Assembly: GCA_009760855.2 (NCBI GenBank)
Contig: WPIO01000110.1
Coordinates: 188,001 to 252,000, forward strand
Source of the DNA: Cristatella mucedo
Lineage: Eukaryota; Bryozoa; Phylactolaemata; Cristatellidae
DNA: 64,000 bases
Direction of reading: 5' to 3'
Shown piece after piece: positions 1-49,762 of this stretch (its first letter is position 1; every line of letters begins with the position of its first letter). The translations under genes were made by a program, and so were the position numbers. The notes beneath the pieces are model-generated. The model worked only from the letters and a program-made list of their open reading frames with translations, ran no database searches and had not been told where the DNA came from.

Positions 1-762
1 TACCACGTGACAAACAGAACGGAAAACCGAGCAGGATTGCTGTGCTTGGACGCAGCCAATCGCCGCTCGCCGAGATCTCGCTACCCAGTGTCAGTTAACG
101 GGGCACGTCGTCTCCTTTTTAGGCACGTCCGTGGCCGCTGCCGACTATTACAGTGAGTCGCGCGCTCACGACGGCCGCCGCGCCGTCTCTCACTCTCGTC
201 TCAGTAGCAGCAGCAGCGGCAGCAGCAGCAGCAGCATTAGCAGTAGAAGCAGCAGCAGCAGCAGTAGAAGCAGCTGTAACAGCGACGAGCAACGGATTCA
301 TTCAGCGCCCGCGACAAAATTGCCACCGCCCCCCTCCCCGCGTCGCAGCCGGCGCGCCCGAGATCGCGATAGTGGCGGCCTTCTTTTCGGCAGCTGCCGT
401 CCATTGAATTTCTCCTCCGCCGTCGCCGCCCCCCCCGCGATGGGAAGAAAGACCGGCCAGAGGTCTCGGCCTGTCCAAGTGGCCGATGCGGCCAGCGGCG
501 TCGCTCGCGACGAAAGTCCGGCGCGCGGCTGCTGGCGTGCGCTTCGTGAGCAAGCCGCCGCGCGGCCGCGCGCCGCGGCCTCTCATTCTCTTCCGTCGCG
601 TCGACGGGATCCGGCGAGCGCGGGCCGACGTGCGGAGGCGGCGGCGACCCATCGGCGCTCGGCGCTCGGCGTTCGTTCCTGCCGGCGCTGCGGCCGACGT
701 GCGAGCGCGTCCATGCGCGGTCGCTCGGCGCCGCTGGCCGTTGGCCGCCACCATCTTTCCAG

Positions 763-26965
<26,203 letters not shown>

Positions 26966-27476
26966 CAGGTTGCCGACGAGCTCGATCCGTCCTTCTGAGT
27001 GAACCGACCGGAAAGGGGTGGCGACTTCCACGTGAAGACTCGGCCCACCATCACCCTGGCACTGACAGCCAGTGACAGATGGCGCGAAACGAACGTGATA
27101 CGATGGTGACGCTTTAGGCTTGGAGCCATTTTTTCCACGAGTAGTCTGACGAGTTTCGGCGGAAAAGCCCAAAGCCGCTCATGTGCGGCTGCATAAGCAT
27201 TACTAGTGTCAAGTCCTGTTCATCTTAGCTCGTCTCGTATTTAGCAGCAACCCAGCACAGCTGATCAGACACCTGGCTGGTAGCAAGAGGAACGGGTAGC
27301 AAGAGGAACGGAGTGGGCAATGGTCGCTACAATGACGCCATCATCGCTCATTACGCCTTTTGTTCATAGTCGCTGCGATTCGAAAGATGTTATTTCTTTT
27401 GAAATCTAATGCTGCACCACATTCAGCAACACCTATGACCGTTCGCCCGCTTGGCGGATGTTATGAGTATTCTGTA

Positions 27477-27502
27477 AATAAAGTGACTTTTCTGCAAATA
27501 AA
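27477..27502 (+). terminator. Twin AATAAA polyadenylation signals of the CUB gene
   Basis: AATAAA occurs at 27477-27482 and 27497-27502, about 510-540 bp after the TGA at 26965, with no competing upstream signal noticed. This fits a 3'UTR of roughly 0.5 kb. Confidence 0.55.
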
Positions 27503-27509
27503 GTAGACA

Positions 27510-30500
27510 CTGCCAAAGTCTCCGACGAAATTATTATTTGACCTGCAGCGGAGTGGGGGTGATTTGATGAGTGCGACCAAGTGCACTCTGCTTGATGTGG
27601 AAAAGCACGTTTGAAGGCGCATGGAAAGCTTCTGAAGCTTCCGGGCTGTCCAAGCTTTGAGTGAGCAGCCATCTTAGCAGCTTAGTGTGAGAAGCTTTTG
27701 ATATTCGGGCTATCCAAGCTGCTTTCTTTACAGCATGCATACAGTGCCCAGTGAAATATTTATTTATCTTAGGGCACATCATGAATAGCTTATCTTTATT
27801 TTTAGTATTGTGATTATTCCCTTATGAAGTCAGATCGGAAAAGGCCCCGAGCTATTCAAAGAGGTTATTATTTGACACTTTATAATTGTTTTATTCCTTA
27901 AATTCAGATGTTCAGGCAAGTTTCATACATTTTGAAAATCCTTCCCTGCCATTGGAGAGTCCTCTCTTCGCTAACTCGTTCGATGCACGGAAGAATTAAA
28001 ACCTACTTTTAACCTGAATCTTAGCCCAGTTAAGGTTCTTGATCTTCACGACCCAGTTCGTATTTCGCGTTCATCCGTGAACGATCCTTATTTAACCACT
28101 GAAAGCTTTGGTGACATCCGTTAAAGGTCTTCCGCCTCTATATAATTCGGGCCGCCTAATCAGCTTCGAGCCGTTTTTTAGAGTCCGATGCAGCAGGCTG
28201 GTATAGACGACGCACTGCAGACCTCTTCAAGTGAATCTTTAAGGAATTAACTCTTTTGGAAACTAAAATTTGGTCCCACCCACAAAATTAATAAGCACAT
28301 CTCGTAAAGAACGACGATGTGCCTGTGCTCGGAGGGCGCAACGTTCTAGCAGCCAATTTTCTAGCAGAATCAAGAAAATGTGGCTGTACTCCATGATTAA
28401 TATGCGGCGCCAACGTGACTTAAACTGCAAAACTTGAATAATTTGCATTCGTTGGTTTCATTCAATCGTTCCTAGGCCTAGCAGCAAATTTCTGCAATCG
28501 CATTGACCGACTGAGCAAGAGGTGCAGAACCTTTGGAAGAAGGCTCAGGGCTTCATCAAATCATAGATACCGGTGCTCAATATGATGATATATGATATAT
28601 ATATATATATATATATATATGATATATGAATATGATGATGATCAATAAAGATGGAGTAAACTTGACCTCGCTGCCATCTTAAGTTAGAGCAACCACGAAG
28701 GGCATGACTGATAGCAAACTTTATCATTAGCCGATCTGACTTATCTTAGAATCCTTAGGCTGCCAATTTTGGGCAGCCTACCAAACTGGTTTATACAATC
28801 GTACTTTCTAGCCATTCATTAGCCTAAGGGTAATTCCACCAAGGGAAAGACCATAGCTAGCGGGTTGACAGGCTCCTTATATGGAGCATTTACAGCAACC
28901 AGTCTAGTCCTCTGATTCCAACGTCTGAGGAGGCCATGTACGAGCTTCGGCATCCTCGAAGAGAATCAGAACAAAAATTAACAATCTATCTATAATATAT
29001 ACTATAATGTATAATATATATATACTATATATTAATAATATAATATAATAATATAATAATATAATATAATAATATATAATATACTAATATTTGCTCCATA
29101 CTATAATATCTACTGCCTCTGAACAACCTCAGAGTCTAGCTGGATTCTCTTGAGCTCAAGAGAATGCAGCAGCTGCTAGCAAACCACCAACCCGTTGGAG
29201 CTCAGCATCTCCGTCTCTACGTTTCTGCTATGTGCGTATTACCTTGACCCGAAATTTACTGCTCTAGATAGAGATGCACTCTTCGTGCATGCTCGTGTTA
29301 CCTTCAATTGCTGTCTGGTGGACAAGGGTGCCTTCAGAGCCTAAGGAAATCTGTTCGCTTCATCCTTACTCGCTCTTCAACGGTACCCTCTTCAATGTCG
29401 CTCTCGGTCTGTTGAGCCTAATGAATAGCTACCAAGCCGTATCATCTGATGGGCTCGGTAACCCACATGCCAATGGCACACCACCGTGAAAGGTCTTGTC
29501 AGCCTCATCTCCGTGAAACATATCCCCTAAGTCTATTTGAAACTAAGTAGTAAGCTTTTTCCGAATGCCGTCACTCACACAGCACGAGCGGTCGCACGAG
29601 CGCCGCCAAGACTGGGCCATCAATTACTGCCCATAAACCTATATTTGGGAAATCTAATTGTCTACAGACACAGAGAGTCTGCCAGGAGCCTTGTAAGAAA
29701 GTGTCTAAATTGAATCTGGAACACTGACATTTTCGAAGCCATAGGTGTTGCTTCGCAGTTAGCTTGTCTGTTAGGCTTCCGTTAGCCGACGAGATAATCT
29801 TGGTAATAATGCAATGATAATCATAACAATGAATTGTTATAGAATTTGGAGAGAAGTTCACCTCTTTCTAGGCCCTTTACCTTTGCTGAAGCCTCCTAGA
29901 AAAGTAAGCGCTTTTCAGCCTAAGGAATTTCTTTTAAGTCTTGGGATTCAGCCAGATGCATCCCGTGGAAGGAGATCTTAGGGAAGTCTGCATCCGTACT
30001 TATTTTGGAAGCAAAGCTGACGTTTTGTCTTACGATGTACCTGTAAATTTAAAATCCGCAAGAATATGTAGATAATCCCTACTTGCCCCATGGATGAACG
30101 CTTTTGCCCATGTAAGCAGCGTTCCTTCGTTGTGCAGATTCGCATAGAATAGATGCATCTAGTACATTCTAATGCAATCTGCATTGCATGATGCACTATG
30201 ATTCACGATGCACTTTGATGCATTCTGAATTCAGAGGCTTGCATTGAATTGCATCCAGGCGGAACAAGTCGATGGCTCGATCGACATTCTAGGACCCAGG
30301 CAGGCAGCATCCGCCATTTTTAGGTGGAAGACAGAGGGAGATCCGAATCTTTGTCTGAATTGGATTTAATTTCACACAACAGATGTTGCATCGCGTCATG
30401 AGATATTATTGACCAGCAAGGGTGATTCTTGTTAACCCTGGTAGTATAGGGTTCTATACGTAACTCCGGCTTCCTAACTTTGCGAGACAAAACACTAACA

Positions 30501-33500
30501 AAAAACAGCCAGATAGCTTCAGCGAAAATCGGATACGTAATTTTAGAAATATATATTAATGTGCATTTAAACTAAATGAAAATAAAAAAATCGGTAATGA
30601 AAGTCAATGTAGTGAAGTAATGTAACGTATAATGTAGAATATAGAATGTAATGTAATGAAATAATGAAATGTCATTGATGCTGAAGTATACAATTTTTAA
30701 GCCTTCGGCAGAGCATACTAGCACTGATAATACGCATTTTAAGCCTAAGATACTAAAAGCCTTCTATATATAACGACAGAGGAGCCTTGGTGGCCGTGTA
30801 AGCAAGTAAAGATGGAGTGCTTCAGGATTCGAACCCATTACCTGGGTCGCGAAGAGCGAGCACCTTTCTATGTCCACTACCGAATTTCAATAAAAATTAA
30901 CAGAACGTTAGGTAATCTCTTGGTTAAGGTTTCTCACTGTCACACTCGAACAATAGCTTTTAAGCTTGAGCGCATAAGCGCTCAACCGGAGAGCTCCTAG
31001 CATTCTTCTGCATACGGAAAGCCAGCTTAAAGCATTGAGAATCATTCAGCTTGTGTCGTCAATGGTCACCCTAGCGGGATGTACTTCGATGCCTGAAAAA
31101 ATGCGCTCATACAACTAAGAGTGTTTCATAAATGGGCTACATGCGGACTGTCTTCTACACATTTAATTGCCGTAGTAATTCTTTATCTACCAACCATGCA
31201 AGCGACCTTAAGTCGTATTAATTGTTAGTCATAATATGTCTGCATACTTTTAGCATCTGTTTTTGGCTAGGTTGAGCATGCTTGATTTCAGAGTGCTATC
31301 GGCCCACCTATAGTTTCGCTCCCATCAATTAGCAAATCGTGGGGTGCTCACTTTAGCCTGGCATTATTTGATAACTTTCAACTCTCAGGTTGGGTTAGCG
31401 CTTTAACCCAAGTCCACACTAACTTTCGAACGCTTGAGGCTTATAGGACATTGCCAGCCACCCAAACTTGGTAAAATAATCTTTTTGTAAGTTTTATTCG
31501 TGGTTTTCAGGCTGCCTAGTGATCTAAGACCTAATAATAGCTAAAAGAAGGGATTTGGGGGGGGGAATTTTTAAGAGCTTTAGAATAGTTGCAAAATGGA
31601 CATTGATTTACAATTTCAAGCTTGAGTGCAATAAATATACAGTTCACATTTATCAGCTGTTTCTAGTTGATAATGAATCGCTCCGCTTGGGAGAGTATGG
31701 GTGTAATGTTTTACCGTCCGTAACTCGACAAAGCCACAAAGACTGTGTGGGTGTTATACAGGACAGTTTTACTTTGGTATGCATCTGGTTGAGCACACAT
31801 TTCATCTAACCCAAAAAAGAGAAAGTGAAAAGCATAGCTCATTTGGAATTGCTAGTTAAGGTAACGAGTCTCACAGAGGCAGCAGCTCAGGATGGCTGGA
31901 AAGGATGCGCCGTGGTCGGCATCAGGAGAGCAGACGTCTTTGAGTAAGAACTGTGAAGATGCGCTCGGTAGTCTAGGACCTGTTGCCAATGGTATTTAAG
32001 CGAAGGAACGGAGCGGCTCATTTGTTGTCCATCGAGATGTAGAAAGCACTAGCTACCCAATCAATTTGCCTGCTGTGAGGTCAATCAGCAGCAACCGGTG
32101 GCTACCGTTCGCTTTACCAGCTCTCGAGGAAGACATGCCCGAGCGCCAGCTGTTGCTAGCTTGAAACTCTTGGCTCTTGGCGGCCTGCAGTAGCCTCGGA
32201 TGGACCTGATGAGCCCTTCTCTCATGTGGTGGAATCCTCACTTAAGTCAATCGTGACACAATTTCTTTATAGATAATTAAAGTCAACTCAAATCAATTAC
32301 TGACAAACTGATAGGCCGAGCTGACAATCGTATGTCTACATCACAGTTTACAAGCAGCTGCGAGCCTGTCAAACACTTCAAAATCAAATTAAAAGTTTGC
32401 AGTTCTAGCCTTGCAATGTATTAATGCCCGTTCCACGGGCTGACTGCGGACATCTAGCTAAGCTGTAACCTTTTCGGAGTTCGAGCATGTATTACTGCAA
32501 AGTCACGGATACTGTGCTTCGAGTACACTTCACTAAATAGGTGCTCTTCGATACTCAACAAGCGAACACTGCACCAACGCTCGTGCGAACTCGTTGATCG
32601 GAGATGATTCTTAATAAGCTTTAGCTTGCTAAACAACCACTTACCTGAGCAATTCGTCATTTAGAGGCAGAGGAAAATGCTTTGCACGATCTCAGCGTTC
32701 GCAAAAGAGCTACCGTGGCCATTATCAACGGTTAGAGATACCAATTAATTTCGGTCTTGCTGCTAATTTTAGCAATATCTGGATCGCCATTCTCATCTTC
32801 CTTTAAGTCGCACGACTCTGACACCGGCAATGCTTCCTTGTCCGTCCATCTTTGTTTGTGGAGCTGCCTTAACATGTACTAAATCTTGTGCCATTTCAGG
32901 CTGGAGAGATTTAAGGCATAGCAATGAAATAACTGGCTTGCCTCTTTTTGAATTGATGCATTAGAAAGTGATGACATTTTAAGCAAGAAGAAGATCTGTC
33001 GGTCAGTTCAGAATATGTTTTCTTGAGCTTCTACAGGGCAGCATCAGGGCTTTCGATGATAACGATGAATGTGTCAATGCGAAGTGTGTCAAGTGGTTGC
33101 AACTCAATCTCAGTGTCTGCGCCTCATTTGTCATATCTGCGATTTCGTCTGTGTATTCAATTGCTGAGATAAGCGAAATAGTTTTCAAAGCGTGACGTTG
33201 TTCGCGAAAGTTATGGACGTACATCCGCAATGAGTAATAAATAACAGCAACATAATTCAAGTTTTGACTGGCCAATCAGCTGAATTGGTTTATTGCAGAT
33301 TTTTGCAGAGGGTAATGAAGTATGTTCTTCTGCCTTACTAGAATGCATATGCAGGTGTTGCTCCATAAAGGATCATATTTTGATACAATTTCAAGGAGAC
33401 CAAGATAAAATAATTGCCATTGTGGGCAAACCCAACAGTCTGGCTGTCACGCCTAAAGGTCAGGTCACGTTCAGATAAATAGAGAATAGTTTTAAACGAC

Positions 33501-34490
33501 CGCTCAAAAGCAGCACGTACAATACTCATGTTATTTGTAGTTTTGCTTTTTTTGTGCCCGATCGGCACGTTTTGATGCGTCACGTCGCGTTAGCAGTTTA
33601 ATCACGAATGCTCGATGAGTAGAAATGACCTCGTGATCCGTGACCTTTACTTCTCATACTTCCAGATGCAAAAAACCTTTTGCACCTACGACTAAATCTT
33701 CTATTAACAATAGCTTGCATGAAAGCACAATAGACAAACCTTAGATGAAGAATAGCAAAGCCAGTCACGATCAATATGTTCCTTCGACAGCAGATGCATT
33801 TTTTTGAACAGTTAACGTAAGCACTTTTTTTTAAATTTTCATCGGCTACACAGACAGGTCTGTTTGGAGTGAAATCCGAGTCCGCCTACACACTAGGTAA
33901 GGCGGCTGCTTTCACGACCTAGGTCCCGAGGTCGTGGGTTTGATTCCTGCGGTGGGCGATTCTTTATCACAAGCCGCAAGCGGTGGTGATAGCCACAAGG
34001 CTCTTCTGTCGCTATACAAAAAGAGGCTGTTTAATCAGCTAGGATTTATTGAGCAATACCCGCTGTCTCCCAGTACTAGCGCATATCATCGAAAATCTCG
34101 ACGGGCTATTCGCCGGGGTCTGTGGAGTAGCAGAAATCAGATAGGCACCGAAATGGAACGTTATTACGATCCAGAAACTCGTTAACGTCCGTTGCAGCCT
34201 CTTCCGCATGCCGGAACGGCGGCGAGTCCACTTCCATTTTCTCTTCAGTTTTAGCAGCTGTCTAATTTCCGCTAGTAGTCGCAGTCATTAACACTTTGAA
34301 ATCTACTCCAACCTAAGCGTCCTCAGCGAGAGCGACGATGAAAGACCGAGTTTTCTGTCCAAAGTACGTCATAGTCAGCCACGTTCTAATTATAGCGGAA
34401 GCATCCCGATGAGCCGGCTGATGGCGTTTTTGCCAACCAGACTTATACTTGTGGATTATTTCACGTGCCCTTGAGTTCATGCCATGCCAT
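27510..34490. other. Gene-poor region
   Basis: AT-rich sequence with AT microsatellites (28.59-28.64, 28.99-29.09 kb), a LINE tail remnant near 29.80-29.90 kb (-), and SINE-like pieces at 30.78-30.88 kb (-) and 33.88-34.06 kb (+). Short frames occur but none shows a recognisable domain. Confidence 0.5.
33876..34062 (+). mobile_element. tRNA-derived SINE-like element, family A
   Basis: Head ctaggtaaggcggctgctttc (A-box-like), B-box gtgggtttgattcctgcgg, then ccgcaagcggtggtgatagc, and tail ctcttctgtcgctatacaaa...tttaatcagctaggattt. Matches the copy at 52085-52255 over its whole length. Confidence 0.7.
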
Positions 34491-34494
34491 TATA

Positions 34495-34922
34495 TAGGAA
34501 TCCAACAGTCTAGAAATACCTCATACAAACCTTAAATCCTTTGGAGACCGTGCATTTAGTTCACATGCTCCCAAAGCCTGGAACTCCATCCCGACCTGCG
34601 TCAGAACATCCCCTGACCTGACCACATTTAAAAGGAACCTAAAAACACACCTATTTAGTACAGCATTTAGTGGGTCCCTGTGATTCGTCTTTGATGTGCT
34701 TATGCGTGCTGACACGGTGTATGCTGCCACTAACCACATTTGCATGCTGACCCTGTGCATGTCACCCCTAACCATATTATTCATCTCGTTTGTTTTTCAA
34801 GCATGATTTTACTTACCATTCAATTGCATTTCACTTTACAGCAAATGTAAAGCGCCTAGAGAGAGATTGAGTTCTCTGAGGGCACTTTATCAAGTGAATT
34901 ATTATTATTATTATTATTATAT
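34495..34922 (+). mobile_element. LINE 3' fragment (CR1/L2-like family)
   Basis: Starts at aatccaacagtctagaaatacc, passes cccaaagcctggaactcc and ttagtgggtccctgtgattcg, and ends in agagattgagttctctgagggcactttat plus an ATT repeat. Confidence 0.8.
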
Positions 34923-35177
34923 TAACTGTAGTTTTATCGGTAATCGGTAATTTTATCGGTAATATCAAGTATAAAATGTGTAAGCAAGTTGTTATTACGG
35001 TAATCAGTGAGTCTAAACATTCAAACGAGGTTGAATTAAACCAGAGTGACTGCTTTCGGTTGAGTAAGGTGGCATGTCGAGTCAACGTCAGAAAGTCACT
35101 ACTTGCACAGGTTCTGGAGCGCACGCGGCATCTCATGCTAAGAGAACGATGTGTGGCAAAGCCCCCCCCTCCACACC

Positions 35178-35183
<6 letters not shown>

Positions 35184-35226
<43 letters not shown>

Positions 35227-35450
35227 GCGCTTTTAGGTAGATATGACGACGGCAATTGTTATAGTTTTATATTATCATAATGATATTTATCTTTTATATA
35301 TTTATTATATTTATATATTTATATTTATATTATACTATATATATATTATATTTATATTTGTTATATTATATTTATTATTGTTATATTTGTCGTTCCGCCA
35401 CTTGGGCTAAGTGGATGCCCCATTCTGTGCCTGCCGTTCTGCCTCATCGG

Positions 35451-35500
<50 letters not shown>
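35184..35500. repeat. (AC)n, TA-rich and (CT)n microsatellites
   Basis: AC tract 35184-35224, a TTATAT-rich stretch 35280-35390, and a CT tract 35457-35500. Confidence 0.9.
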
Positions 35501-35502
<2 letters not shown>

Positions 35503-36524
35503 CTTCTCTAACTCTGTACTTAATCGTCGGTATGTAACCCCGATACTCAACTGGCGCATGGAATTTTCATCCGACTTCATTAATTCATTTAAAATTACTA
35601 ACAGAGCTGAGGAGGCTGAAATGGGCGCAGCATCGCAGCATCTCAGCTATGTGGTGTGGAGCAGAACGCATTCGCCTAGACGGCCCTCCGTAAATGCTCG
35701 ACAGACGCCCGCCGCGGAGCTAAGCCGCATTTCACGCCGCCACACGCACTGAATTCGGAGGTGATTTGCAAGCTAAGCACTCTTATCGGAAAAAAGGCAG
35801 ACAGATTTTCTGCAGCACTCGGCCGCCGGCTCCGACCGCCATTGCCGCAGCGCTAGCCAGCCGTGCTGTGCCGACGACCGCCTGGAACCACTGCTGCGAT
35901 ACGCCCCTTCCCGATTACCCGAGCCGACGACCCAAAAGTTATACTTCCGCTGGCTGATGTAGGCGCCTCCTCGCAGTCGTCTCGTGCGCTCGATAGTAAA
36001 CGGCAGTCGCAAGGTGCCATTGCTTTTCAAAGGGCTGCATTGAGGCTCACCGACGCCGCACGGCCTGAGACGCACTGACGCACCGAGATGCTCTATTTAG
36101 GGCCACGAGGGCTGGGAAAGTATCCTCAGAGGTCCTTCATAACATTGCTGATGCAGTCACTCCTGTGGATGCCCCAGCATATTTTTCTTTCCGGATTTCG
36201 TCATTTCTGGACCTCTGATCCAACGAGCTCCAACGAAAAGCTTTGGCTGAGCATCTCCGTCAGCACGCCCGTGCTCAATGCCGCGAAAATTCGCAAAACT
36301 CTCGTAAAGAGCAGGTGCGTGCTTTATAAAAACTTAACGAGAAATGCGCGCGAGGGCAGCGACGCTGCACGCATGCGACACTAGTTCTTCGTAGCTATTT
36401 TTCCCTGGTTTGGTCAGAGAGGGCAGAGGGCAGAGTCGGGTCAAGCCGGCATAAGTCAGATGGCAATAAAGTCTTAGCCCGCGGCAGAGGTGGACGGGCT
36501 CAGCATCTCGGTGTCGTTGGGAGC
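35501..36524. other. Presumed 3' flank of the - strand PPxY gene
   Basis: Mixed to GC-rich sequence. No AATAAA on the - strand was noticed in the first 400 bp after the stop; one AATAAA on the + strand lies at 36466-36471. Open frames here are unrecognised. Confidence 0.3.
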
Positions 36525-46519
<9,995 letters not shown>

Positions 46520-46693
46520 GACACAGACGCTCGAGAGTCAGTCGTCCTGACGAAGCGATAACGAGGCCGCCGCTGCTGCTGCTGCTGCGGCGTTGGCAAC
46601 GCCAGCAGAACTACCGAGGAGCTGCGAGCGTTGTCAACTTTCGCTTGACGATTTGAAGCGTCGCTGCAGTGCCTGCCACACGGTCCATGTCCT

Positions 46694-46740
46694 ATTGGCT
46701 CAACGTCACAAAGCAGCTAGAGCCGGGTCGCCATTATTGG
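46694..46740 (-). promoter_or_regulatory. Candidate promoter of the PPxY gene: paired CCAAT boxes and CRE half-site
   Basis: On the - strand, AGCCAAT (46736-46740 core) and GAGCCAAT (46694-46698 core) flank a TGACGT half-site (46703-46708), 175-220 bp upstream of the ATG at 46519. No TATA box is evident. Spacing and orientation suit a TATA-less promoter. Confidence 0.4.
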
Positions 46741-46759
46741 CTGCCGCTTGCGTTCACGT

Positions 46760-49700
46760 TCTACAGCAGCCCGTTAGATCGACTTGCTTCCGAGAGGCGA
46801 GCAGTGGTGATAAGCCCACGTTTACGTGGAGCTGACCGTGGATGCGATGTGATCGCTCTTAATCTGATTTGGATAAGCCCGCGGCCCCTATTTTTCCTTT
46901 TCTTCAGTGATTCCGAGCAGGGCGCCTGTGCATGATTTAGTGAACGTCATATCAGTCAGGGTGGTGCCTCTATAGACGTGAGCTTGAGCGTCAGTGCGGC
47001 CTAAAAAATAAACTCTCGCTAGCTTGTAGGATCCAACGTCACTCAGTTCAAGCGATTCAATGGCCCTCGAAGAGCAAGTTGCCTCAGCATCTTAGAACAA
47101 TGCTGCAATCTGATACATAGACAAGTTTTCGCGCTAGTGGCTGATATACAGGCAATGGCATAGGCATGTTTTGTAGTAGTGTTTATTTAGCATATCAGTC
47201 ACGGGATATACATTAGAAAGATAGGCCCAGATTCAAGATTGAAGTGGCAGAGCGTCGCTGTCAGTGTTTTCCCGGCTTTCAATTGATCTTGCAAATTATA
47301 GCCATGATATGCAGCCCGATTAGAGGGCCTTATTTAGCAGAAGGTGTCATTTATGTAGATTTAGCAGCTTTCACCATACAAGCTGTAGCTTTGTGACGCT
47401 TCGCCTGACACTTTAAAAAAAATGTAGTCGGCCATCTGGGTTCAAGTTTTTAGCTTTTTGATCTTTGTCGGGTCTTTGAGTGACATCGCTCATTTGTACT
47501 GATCAAGCTCAGCTTATTGGGATATTTTCTCTAGAAATGGTTTACCATACTTTATAAAATGCACACACGAGATTGATATATGCAGCTACCATAGCTTTCA
47601 AAGTTTTTATTTTCAGTGCTATACCTTGGCTTAAGTTGTAAGTTTAAAAAGTCACAGTATACATAAATATGCTTTCTGGTGCATGGAGATTGACTTCAAC
47701 CACTGACTTGATTTAAAATTAAGAACCTGAATAAAAGCGAACATTCTTAAATTCGATGAAGATAAAGGCAATCAACAGTTTAAAGGGATACCCAAAGTTT
47801 ATAGGAAAGGAAATGCCAACATCTTGATTTTCCTTTTACAAACTTCGTCGCTTTTTTTGTAAAGTTCATGTGCATTCCATGCATCCATGTGCATTGCATT
47901 TCAGATAAAGTGCATTCCAAAGTGATCTTTTCTGAGTCGATCAAATCGGCTCAACAGTCAAATATGTCTACTTATATATGCTAATATGGCCAAAATGTGT
48001 CTTAAATTGACGAGGGTATCATAGTTATGCAGGTCTATGAAATACTGAGAACCCACCGAGACTTTACATTTTGCTATTCCAAACTTCAAACTAGTGCAAA
48101 ACTCTGCAGTCAGGCATTCAAAATATGAGCGTTACAAGCGCAGCAGCATTACAGCACTGCTCACAGACCTTCACCGGCTCCCAAATCGAGTGTTTTAACT
48201 GCTGAACGGTTTTGCAAATCAGTTTAAAGTCTCTTTATAATCTTGATCTCGCCTAGATATTCAGAATTCTCCTCCAACTAGCGTCCAATTGTTATACCCG
48301 TTTTCTGGCACAAATCAGTTATCACTGTCTCTACAAAACCTAAAATTATGCGGAGATCCTCACTTCAGAGTATATGATAGCAGATCATGGAAACCATTGA
48401 CGAGTGACGATGTGATGTTCCCTGACTTAAAAAACCTTTCACAGAAGCTAACAGTCACCTTTAATTTGCACAATTCACTGATTCCAAGTGAATCGTTTCA
48501 TGCTATCTAATCAGAATAACATTGAGCTTAATAAAATAAATATTCTTTTCCGGCCAGGAAATCAACTAGATTTCTCCTAGATTACTAGAAAAATAAATGT
48601 CTTTTACGAAGATAAAGACTTGCGGAGTAGATATTTAAGATAATTAAGTAGTGATGAGAGAGTCCAGAGCTCCAGCGTTGAGTGACTGGACTTGAAATTC
48701 GATAGGCTCTTTAAGGAGGAGCCGTATGGAACCAGCTGAGAAGTGCTGATGCAATAGGACAATTGCACAATTCTAGACATTTATGCAAACAAAAAGATCT
48801 AAACCGCACCCCTGAAAATTGTGTGGTGCAATTATTTTAATTTGGAAAGAATTTTATTTGATAGTATATATGAGATACCCCATTCAAAGACCAAGCTGGC
48901 TGCCGTATCCTTTCATTTTTTGGACCAGCATTTCTGCAAGGATATTTAGCTAGAATTAGGAAATGTCGATGGTAGAGACGATGTGAGAGAAAAAAACAAT
49001 ATTTTGAGACAGGAGGCTAGGTAACCATGAATAATCTTCGGGTATATGCTAACCTTGCAGGTATTTAGGCCTTTCCCATCTCAGAAGGTAGTGGGAGAAG
49101 GCCCGGGAGCTCGTGCAGCTGTTTTATCATCATTAAATTTCATAAGGTTTTCATGATCGATGCGTGAATCTTCTAATTAACTACGTAAATTCTGCATTAA
49201 ATTGAAGGAATTCATACTTTTCTTATTATCTCATCGGAACTATTAAAGGGTCTACATTGTGCTTAATTTAATACCAGCCCACGTGATGTAGTGAATACGC
49301 CCTGTGGCTTTAAACCATTTCGGGTGCAGTTATCGAAAGTTACCAGCTCTTTCATTATAAATGCAATTTCACGCATGAAATAAGAATTTTGCTCAGGTAT
49401 TTAAGAAAAAGTATAATCCATGGCTTCAATATTCAGCTATGGTCATCTAGGTAACGTTAGCCAGCAAACTTTGCCAATAAAGACACTTGGACAAAATAAA
49501 TCATAGATAAATAATAATCAATAATAAATCCATAGGCAGCCATGATCCTGGCAAAGTAATTGTTTCGATCAGCATAACACTGATACCTAAGAACGCTTGT
49601 TTCCGGTTGTCCAGTAAGGCCGGCGTCACTCATGCATTTGGATCTCGTCGGCTTGGCTGTATCGCTCGAATATTTGTGTTATTGTAGTTTTTGTGTGTAG
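46760..49700. other. Gene-poor AT-rich region
   Basis: One ancient LINE remnant (48.08-48.54 kb). No other gene, RNA or mobile element recognised. Confidence 0.5.
48080..48540 (+). mobile_element. Ancient CR1-like LINE remnant
   Basis: Encodes SITALLTDLHRLPNRVF and later DPHFRVYDSRSWKPL and NLSQKLTVTFNLH, recalling the HWLPV..RIDFK and NSLP regions of the family's C-terminus. It is much more diverged than the other copies. Confidence 0.5.
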
Positions 49701-49762
49701 CTTCGTCTACCAGGCTGAGCAAGTAATGGCAAGTGTACTTGCTACATCTGCTTTCTGTCTGT

